A stretch of DNA of 64,000 nucleotides from positions 52,980 through 116,979 of the forward strand of contig NZ_AUNB01000002.1 in assembly GCF_000714545.1 (NCBI RefSeq). Reading direction: 5' to 3'. Under the pieces are notes generated by a model. The model did no database searches. It saw nothing but the letters and a program-made list of their open reading frames with translations, and had not been told where the DNA came from. This DNA comes from Thioclava indica. Lineage in GTDB: Bacteria; Pseudomonadota; Alphaproteobacteria; Rhodobacterales; Rhodobacteraceae. Made by a program: the position numbers and the translations under genes. Numbering within the stretch: position 1 is the first letter of the stretch; each line of letters starts with the position of its first letter. Positions 60,544 to 64,000 of this stretch are shown here, piece by piece.

Positions 60544-60741
60544 ATGAATTGGGATGAAATCAAAGGCAACTGGAAGCAAGTCAAAGGCAAAGCCCGCGAG
60601 CAATGGGGCGAGATGACCGATGACGAGCTGGATAAAGCTGAAGGTCGTCGTGAGCAGCTTGTGGGCCTTGTCCAAGAGAAATACGGCAAGACCAAAGAAG
60701 CCGCTGAGAAAGAGGTCGATGACTGGTATGATAGGCACTAA
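60544..60741 (+). CDS. CsbD family stress protein
   Basis: The 65-residue protein MNWDEIKGNWKQVKGKAREQ ... is a typical CsbD domain, ending EKEVDDWYDRH. CsbD-like proteins are small, hydrophilic and strongly stress-induced; their biochemical role is unknown. The ATG at 60544 has AAAGG upstream. An EcfG promoter lies 34 bp before it and a terminator follows. Confidence 0.94.
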   Translation: MNWDEIKGNWKQVKGKAREQWGEMTDDELDKAEGRREQLVGLVQEKYGKTKEAAEKEVDDWYDRH

Positions 60742-60764
60742 TTCGACACTATTCCGGCTAAAAG

Positions 60765-60795
60765 AGGGCGTTTCGCAGGTGCGAAGCGCCCTTTT
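60765..60795 (+). terminator. intrinsic terminator after csbD
   Basis: AGGGCGTTTCGC, loop AGGT, GCGAAGCGCCCT form a 12-bp stem with one G-U pair followed by TTTTC, about 24 bp after the csbD stop. Confidence 0.88.
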
Positions 60796-60825
60796 TCTTG
60801 GGCCGCTCTTGGGCCTCTCAGGTAT

Positions 60826-60852
60826 GAAAAAGCCGGGCGCTGGGCCCGGCTT
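60826..60852 (-). terminator. intrinsic terminator for the DUF3618/holin-like operon
   Basis: On the minus strand AAGCCGGGC and GCCCGGCTT form a 9-bp stem with a 5-base loop, followed by TTTC, 24 bp after the stop of the DUF3618 protein. Confidence 0.8.
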
Positions 60853-60875
60853 CATCGTTGGTGCTTGTCACGCGA

Positions 60876-61883
60876 TCAGTGCGTGATGCCATCATGTCCA
60901 CGCGCGCGCAGATGCTCGCCTACATCTTTAATCGCTTTGCTGGCTTCATCCGCCAGTTGTTGAGCCAGGCGTTCGCTCAAATCCTGCCCGGCACTTTTCG
61001 CCTGACTCGAAATGTCACGCACTGTTTTGCGCGCTTCCTCCGTCGCCGTATCGGCGACAGCTCGGGCGGTGCGTTTCACCTCTTTGCCTGCCGTATCGGC
61101 CAGCGATTTCACGCGCGATTTTTCTTCGTCGTAGATCGACTTGGCTTCGTCGATAAGACGATTGGTGCGCGGACCGAACGAGCGTCGGTTCACTTCGGGC
61201 TTAGGCATTGCGTTCACAATCGCCGCGCCAATGGCAATGCCGAGTGCTGCGGTGATCAGCGGATGATCCTTGATCATCTTCTTGCCAGAACGACCGGCAT
61301 CTTTCGCGCGATCCTGAAGGCTCAGACGCGCCGAATAGGCCGCCTCACGCGCCCGCACGACACGCTCGCGTGCTTCGTCGCTAAGATCGCCCAGGCCGGA
61401 CTGTAGCGAGTCCCGCAGGTCTGAGGCGAATTCACTGACCATGCGAGCGCGCTCATTCGCGTAGTCCGCGGCTTTTTCGGTGTTGCTCGCCGCGGCGATC
61501 TCAAGCTGTTTCATGCGCTCGGACGCCGTGTCCCGCAGCTCGTCGATTTCATCAAGCCAATCGTCTGACAGGCCATCCTGAGCCATAACAGAGCCTTTTT
61601 CAGAGCCTTCAGTCTCTGCTGACTCATCATCGCCCTTGCGCGCGCTTACGGCCAACCACGCGAGGCCAGCACCTGCCAAAGCGAATGCCAGCGGGTTGGC
61701 GCGCACCGTTTCTTCGGCCTTTTTGGCCATCGGGCGCGCATATTCTTGTACCATTTGCGAAACTTGCTCGGATAGATAATCGGGGGCGATGCGCCCCGTC
61801 AGATCGGCGAGCGTTGAGGCCAGATCCGCACGATCATCCCGCAGGCGGTTCTCGAGGTCTTTGATTTTCGCTTTCTTGCTCAC
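60876..61883 (-). CDS. DUF3618 domain membrane-associated stress protein
   Basis: The 335-residue protein starts (GTG) with a DUF3618 motif (KIKDLENRLRDDRADLASTL, ADLTGRIAPDYL), has a short hydrophobic segment (ANPLAFALAGAGLAWLAVSA, near residues 62-81), long charged helices, a second hydrophobic stretch (HPLITAALGIAIGAAIVNAM) and a helical C-terminus with many Ala/Lys/Glu. It resembles envelope- or cell-shape-associated stress proteins; no enzyme motif is seen. The GTG overlaps the preceding stop by 4 bases (GTGA), so it is co-translated with the holin-like protein. A longer reading to 62057 is not plausible. Confidence 0.8.
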   Translation of the reverse strand: MSKKAKIKDLENRLRDDRADLASTLADLTGRIAPDYLSEQVSQMVQEYARPMAKKAEETVRANPLAFALAGAGLAWLAVSARKGDDESAETEGSEKGSVMAQDGLSDDWLDEIDELRDTASERMKQLEIAAASNTEKAADYANERARMVSEFASDLRDSLQSGLGDLSDEARERVVRAREAAYSARLSLQDRAKDAGRSGKKMIKDHPLITAALGIAIGAAIVNAMPKPEVNRRSFGPRTNRLIDEAKSIYDEEKSRVKSLADTAGKEVKRTARAVADTATEEARKTVRDISSQAKSAGQDLSERLAQQLADEASKAIKDVGEHLRARGHDGITH

Positions 61884-62299
61884 TTGAAGGTCTCCTTGAT
61901 GGTCTGCACATCGGCAGACAGGTTTTCCTTGATCCGTTCCGGAGGACGCCCCGCGCGCCGCATCTGCGCGATAGACATCAACGCGAGAATGATCGCGGTC
62001 AGCACAAGAACTGCGCCTGCAATCAGTGTGGCGGGGCCTTTGTCCAACCCAAGCCACTCCAGCGCGTAAACGCCCGATTGCACCAATGGCCCAATCGCGC
62101 CAATCCCGAGGATCAACGCGATACCGGCAAAGATAACTGCGTTTCGCACAAGCGACACGCGTTGCATGGCTTCGGCACGCGCAAGAGCAGCCTCGGCGCG
62201 CGCGATGTCGCGGGCTTGGTCGACGAAATGCGACAATAGCTCTGAAACACTACGTTCAGAGGTCTTGGTCTTGTGGTCATTGGTTTCGTCGTCAGACAT
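61880..62299 (-). CDS. phage holin-like (DUF1469, superfamily III) membrane protein
   Basis: The 139-residue protein has an N-terminal charged region (MSDDETNDHKTKTSERSVSE), an amphipathic helix (HFVDQARDIARAEAALARAE) and two membrane helices (LVRNAVIFAGIALILGIGAI, PATLIAGAVLVLTAIILALM). This is the DUF1469 pattern, named after phage holins but found in many chromosomal stress loci; no phage genes are nearby. AAAGGAG precedes the ATG at 62299. It is the first gene of a two-gene unit with an EcfG promoter 50-74 bp upstream. Confidence 0.85.
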   Translation of the reverse strand: MSDDETNDHKTKTSERSVSELLSHFVDQARDIARAEAALARAEAMQRVSLVRNAVIFAGIALILGIGAIGPLVQSGVYALEWLGLDKGPATLIAGAVLVLTAIILALMSIAQMRRAGRPPERIKENLSADVQTIKETFK

Positions 62300-62348
62300 C
62301 GTCACTCCTTTGGCGCAGCGCAAAAATACGCTGCGAATGTAGCAAGAT

Positions 62349-62373
62349 AACGCGGCAATATGCGAATGGTTCC
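62349..62373 (-). promoter_or_regulatory. EcfG promoter for the holin-like/DUF3618 operon
   Basis: On the minus strand GGAAC (62373-62369), 16 bases and CGTT (62352-62349) match the EcfG consensus, 50 bp upstream of the operon start. Confidence 0.75.
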
Positions 62374-62454
62374 TCGCACCGGGAGTGATCGTGGCGGGGC
62401 CGCGAAACCTACCTGATGGGGAAAAGTTCCACCCAATTTCAGGATTCTTTTCCG

Positions 62455-62479
62455 GGAACTTCTAGTTCAAGCTCTCGTT
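62455..62479 (+). promoter_or_regulatory. EcfG promoter for the DUF1328 gene
   Basis: GGAAC (62455-62459), 16 bases and CGTT (62476-62479) match the EcfG consensus. The DUF1328 start is 66 bp further, leaving a leader of about 60 bases with AAGGAG before the ATG. Confidence 0.75.
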
Positions 62480-62545
62480 AACTCCCCATGAGACGCAAGA
62501 GAACGCGTCAACATCGGTAGAAACAAGTTTGTAAGGAGATTTCCC

Positions 62546-62719
62546 ATGCTAGGTTGGGCCCTGACGTTCCTCATCATCGCGCTGATTGCTGCAGCACTCG
62601 GGTTTGGCGGCATAGCAGGCGCATCCGCAGGCATCGCGCAGATCCTGTTCGTGGTGTTCTTGATCCTGTTCGTGGTTGCCATGGTCGCGCGCGCCGTTCG
62701 CGGTAAGCCACCGGTATAA
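62546..62719 (+). CDS. DUF1328 (YtjA-like) small membrane protein
   Basis: The 57-residue protein starts [20 protein letters not shown] and has the DUF1328 motif [20 protein letters not shown], ending with a positively charged tail. It forms two closely spaced membrane helices. The family is widespread and stress-induced; function unknown. AAGGAG lies 7 bases before the ATG. It has an EcfG promoter and its own terminator. Confidence 0.93.
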   Translation: MLGWALTFLIIALIAAALGFGGIAGASAGIAQILFVVFLILFVVAMVARAVRGKPPV

Positions 62720-62750
62720 TCGCGCCGCAACAGAGACTGATACGCTAATG

Positions 62751-62782
62751 AAAAGGGCCGCTCAAATGGAGCGGCCCTTTTG
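62751..62782 (+). terminator. intrinsic terminator after the DUF1328 gene
   Basis: AAAAGGGCCGCTC, loop AAATG, GAGCGGCCCTTTT form a perfect 13-bp stem with T-run, 31 bp after the stop. Confidence 0.92.
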
Positions 62783-62973
62783 TAATTTACAGTCCAGATG
62801 TAGGGCGGCGCGAAACGCTTCGCGCTCAACTTCCATTTTGTTGGGTTTTCGGACCAGTTGCCGCTCAAAATATTTCGCGGAATTTGCCCAAAGGTTTTCG
62901 CTTCCGCCCCATAGATTTTCGCGTGAATTTCACGGTTTCCAAAGGCCGAAAAACATCTATTTGTCAAATTGAG
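62783..62973. other. intergenic stretch without recognisable genes
   Basis: This 190-bp part between the DUF1328 terminator and the insertion-sequence remnant is visibly more AT-rich than its surroundings. I see no RNA gene, promoter or reading frame with family similarity in it. Confidence 0.5.
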
Positions 62974-63265
62974 TCAAACCACAAATTTCTGCTTTTGGGA
63001 AGTGAAATCAGAACCATGTCTTTCGGTTACGCTCCGGGTAGCTAGGTCACCAAAGCGCTTGAGCCAAGCTATGAAGCCCTCGCGCAGCGGCTCCGGCATG
63101 GGCGCTCGCGGAAGCTGTGTCGCGCCCGACAATCGCCGGCGTTTCGCGGATCGGCGACACAGCTCAGCGATGCTGTCTTCGCCACGAAGGCCGTGCAAGA
63201 CGATCCTGATCTTCTCTTTCGAGGAATACTATTTGCGCGTGGCCCGCTTGATATCGTTGTCTCAT
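62974..63265 (-). pseudogene. decayed IS3-family transposase OrfA fragment
   Basis: Read on the minus strand, the translation after the ATG at 63265, shifted by one base, gives DNDIKRATRK, a TAG stop, YSSKEKIRIVLHGLRGEDSI and AELCRR, which is the usual start of IS3-family OrfA (ATRKQYSSEEKIRIVL type). The expected REGIAQNLYY part is missing; KRRRLSG with a similar KKRLAG theme follows, so an internal deletion of about 17-20 codons is likely. The frameshift, stop and deletion show it is dead. No OrfB is seen, and clear terminal repeats are not identified. Confidence 0.7.
63113..63164. repeat. perfect 11-bp inverted repeat inside the OrfA remnant
   Basis: AGCTGTGTCGC (63113-63123) and GCGACACAGCT (63154-63164) are separated by 30 bases. 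The right arm encodes the OrfA residues ELCR on the minus strand; the left arm lies beyond the deleted part. This looks like a fold-back deletion or template-switch scar. Confidence 0.65.
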
Positions 63266-63510
63266 GTTCCACTCCTCAGTGGTTCCGATGAGCCAAGAAC
63301 ACACTCTTAACAAATACCGCTATTTGAACCCATAGGCGCTGACGTCAGATCCCCTTGCATCACCGCCAGCGCGCCGCATAATGAAATCAACCAGATGGGC
63401 CGGACTCTCTCTCTCAGTTTAGGCCGTCTTCGGTGCCAAAAACCCTGATCAGGGACGCTTCATCAAGGCCCCGCCGCTCCAAAACGCGGTTGGCTGGCGA
63501 GATCATGAAG

Positions 63511-63539
63511 TTGACGGGCGTGTTCGAAGCTTCTATCCA
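63511..63539 (+). promoter_or_regulatory. probable sigma-70 promoter for a trp leader
   Basis: TTGACG (63511-63516), 17 bases and TATCCA (63534-63539) form a fair housekeeping promoter. Transcription would begin at about 63545-63547, which is the ATG of the leader peptide, so the leader transcript would be leaderless. Confidence 0.5.
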
Positions 63540-63545
63540 CCTCTC

Positions 63546-63593
63546 ATGGAACACGTGATCGCCACCGCAAACTTCTGGTGGCCGGCCAGCTGA
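63546..63593 (+). CDS. trp-type leader peptide with tandem Trp codons
   Basis: The 15-residue open frame [15 protein letters not shown] has two adjacent Trp codons (63576-63581) four residues before the stop, followed by attenuator-like hairpins and trpS. There is no ribosome-binding site, but the promoter would start transcription at the ATG; a leaderless trp leader is known in Sinorhizobium trpLE, as I recall. The peptide itself probably has no other role. The position of the Trp codons relative to hairpin segment 1 is right for ribosome stalling. Confidence 0.55.
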   Translation: MEHVIATANFWWPAS

Positions 63594-63650
63594 TAGGCGG
63601 CCGGACGCTTCATGCTACCCGGGCCGCCGCGAAGGCGGCCTTTTCTTGTT
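63582..63650 (+). promoter_or_regulatory. probable tryptophan attenuator (segments 1-4 with terminator)
   Basis: Four mutually exclusive segments can be read: 1, CCGGCC (63582-63587); 2, GGCGGCCGG (63596-63604); 3, GGCCGCC (63622-63628); 4, GGCGGCC (63634-63640). 1:2 pairs over CCGGCC/GGCCGG, 2:3 pairs over GGCGGCC/GGCCGCC (antiterminator), and 3:4 forms a 7-bp terminator stem with GCGAA loop followed by TTTTCTTGTTTT. A ribosome stalled at the Trp codons covers segment 1 and lets 2:3 form, so trpS is transcribed when charged tRNA-Trp is low. Confidence 0.6.
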
Positions 63651-63693
63651 TTCAGCTTCCTTTGCGGCGTCCCTCCCATTTCGAGAGGACACC

Positions 63694-63978
63694 ATGACCA
63701 AACCCATACTCCTGACCGGTGATCGCACGACCGGTCCCCTACATCTCGGCCATTATGCGGGGTCGCTGCGCTCGCGGCTGGACCTGCAAGACAGCCATAA
63801 AACCTATCTGCTTCTAGCCGATGCGCAGGCGCTGACGGACAATGCGCATGATCCGGCGAAAGTGCGCCGCAACGTGATCGAAGTCGCGCTCGACTATCTC
63901 GCCGTCGGGGTCGACCCGACGAAGAGCACGATTTGCCTGCAGTCGCATCTGCCGGCCCTAGCGGAGTTGTCGATGTGA
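63694..63978 (+). pseudogene. trpS: tryptophanyl-tRNA synthetase, cut after 94 codons by an insertion
   Basis: The frame starts with [25 protein letters not shown], the class I HIGH-type motif region of TrpRS (here HLGH), and continues with [20 protein letters not shown] and [17 protein letters not shown], then meets TGA. An intact TrpRS is about 330-350 residues, so the anticodon-binding part and KMSKS loop are missing here. The stop is formed by the first bases of a sequence resembling an insertion-sequence end. AGAGGA precedes the ATG. An essential trpS must exist elsewhere unless this is a dispensable second copy. Confidence 0.8.
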
Positions 63979-64000
63979 ACCGCCCCGGGTTTACCGGAGG
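63976..64000. mobile_element. probable end of an insertion sequence (runs off window)
   Basis: Directly after the trpS codon ATG the sequence changes to TGAACCGCCCCGGG TTTACC, which resembles terminal repeats (starting TG and continuing AACCGCCCCGGGT) that I recall from IS3-family elements of Rhodobacterales. It breaks the trpS frame. Only 25 bases are visible, so the element cannot be identified. Confidence 0.5.

Larger units (their letters stand above)
63414..63614 (-). pseudogene. possible C-terminal gene relic, family unknown
   Basis: The minus strand is open for 66 codons to a TGA at 63414-63416, with no start codon that would make a full protein. The last part reads VNFMISPANRVLERRGLDEA and SLIRVFGTEDGLN, a natural-looking protein C-terminus that I cannot assign. 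The opposite strand is also open here, so the strand choice is uncertain. It lies in the rearranged area between the insertion remnant and trpS, and its upstream end overlaps the probable attenuator. Confidence 0.3.

Noticed and set aside
61880..62299. Prophage inferred from a 'phage holin' family protein
   Set aside because: No other phage genes are present, and the gene sits in a stress-regulated chromosomal unit with an EcfG promoter.
62467..62967. 166-codon minus-strand frame covering the DUF1328 gene
   Set aside because: It spans the DUF1328 gene and its terminator in antisense and has low-complexity composition; not supported.
63423..63593. Longer plus-strand protein ending in the Trp-rich peptide
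   Set aside because: The frame is open upstream of the ATG for about 40 codons, but there is no plausible start or ribosome site, and the promoter and hairpins fit a short leader better. The minus strand is equally open, as expected for complementary codon bias.
1..64000. CRISPR arrays, tRNA or rRNA genes, replication origin
   Set aside because: No regularly spaced direct repeats, cloverleaf-like sequences, rRNA segments or clustered DnaA boxes were seen in the intergenic regions I read.

Overview
This window is a chromosomal segment of an alphaproteobacterium, almost certainly a member of the Rhodobacterales (Roseobacter/Rhodobacter lineage). The strongest markers are the RegB/RegA/SenC redox regulators next to an HvrA-type H-NS protein and ahcY, the PhyR-NepR-EcfG general stress response core, CtrA-type TTAA-N7-TTAAC sites, an AddAB (not RecBCD) recombination nuclease, a DivL-like PAS protein, and the TimA/FxsA/SecB neighbourhood. 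Most of the segment is a dense core genome with many 1-17 bp gene overlaps; the last 1.2 kb is rearranged and carries insertion-sequence debris.

Layout. 1-313: 5' part of an rfbC-like gene (minus). 508-6384: minus-strand flagellar cluster motB-flgE-flgK-flgL-flgI. 6510-10371: pqiAABC-type lipid-transport operon. 10368-14676: a bufferin operon (bufA-bufB-bufC-DoxX, then a flavin reductase) facing a SigF-like ECF sigma factor and its NrsF anti-sigma factor; both divergent transcription units carry the same GTAACG-N16-CGAA promoter. 14682-19480: cysQ-like phosphatase, pmbA, DUF2125 protein, an atypical crotonase-fold protein and a DUF2853 protein. 19715-25576: redox-regulation region with ahcY, a secreted unknown protein, an HD hydrolase, hvrA, regA, senC and regB. 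25601-35762: CtrA site, DivL-like PAS protein, tsaE, amgK, murU, addB, addA. 35817-40102: trxA, a glycosyltransferase-like protein, hslV, a membrane protein and hslU. 40158-45268: alpha/beta hydrolase, smr, mltA, timA, fxsA, secB, idi. 45389-54203: tamA, tamB, yihY, an aldo/keto reductase and a xylulokinase. 54259-62719: general stress response locus (phyR, nepR, ecfG, HisKA_2 sensor kinase) followed by a PLD-family enzyme and probable regulon members: AI-2E-family transporter, CsbD, holin-like/DUF3618 pair and DUF1328. 62782-64000: decayed IS3-family orfA, an unidentified gene relic, a probable tryptophan attenuator, and a trpS reading frame cut at codon 94 by what looks like the end of another insertion sequence.

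How the parts work together. Two ECF-sigma circuits can be read directly. A SigF/NrsF pair probably senses metal or oxidant and switches on copper-binding RiPP production together with its own gene. EcfG, held by NepR and released by phosphorylated PhyR, acts on GGAAC-N16/17-CGTT promoters. Seven such promoters are visible, including one 33-bp palindrome that works in both directions between phyR and nepR, and an outlying one before an unknown secreted protein at 21.2 kb. A third regulatory layer, CtrA, is suggested by a perfect site before the DivL-like gene and near-perfect sites before flgE and motB.

The most novel-looking item is the apparently leaderless Trp-rich leader peptide plus 1:2/2:3/3:4 attenuator hairpins in front of an interrupted trpS. 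All functional statements are from reading the sequence and from recall of protein families; no searches were run.
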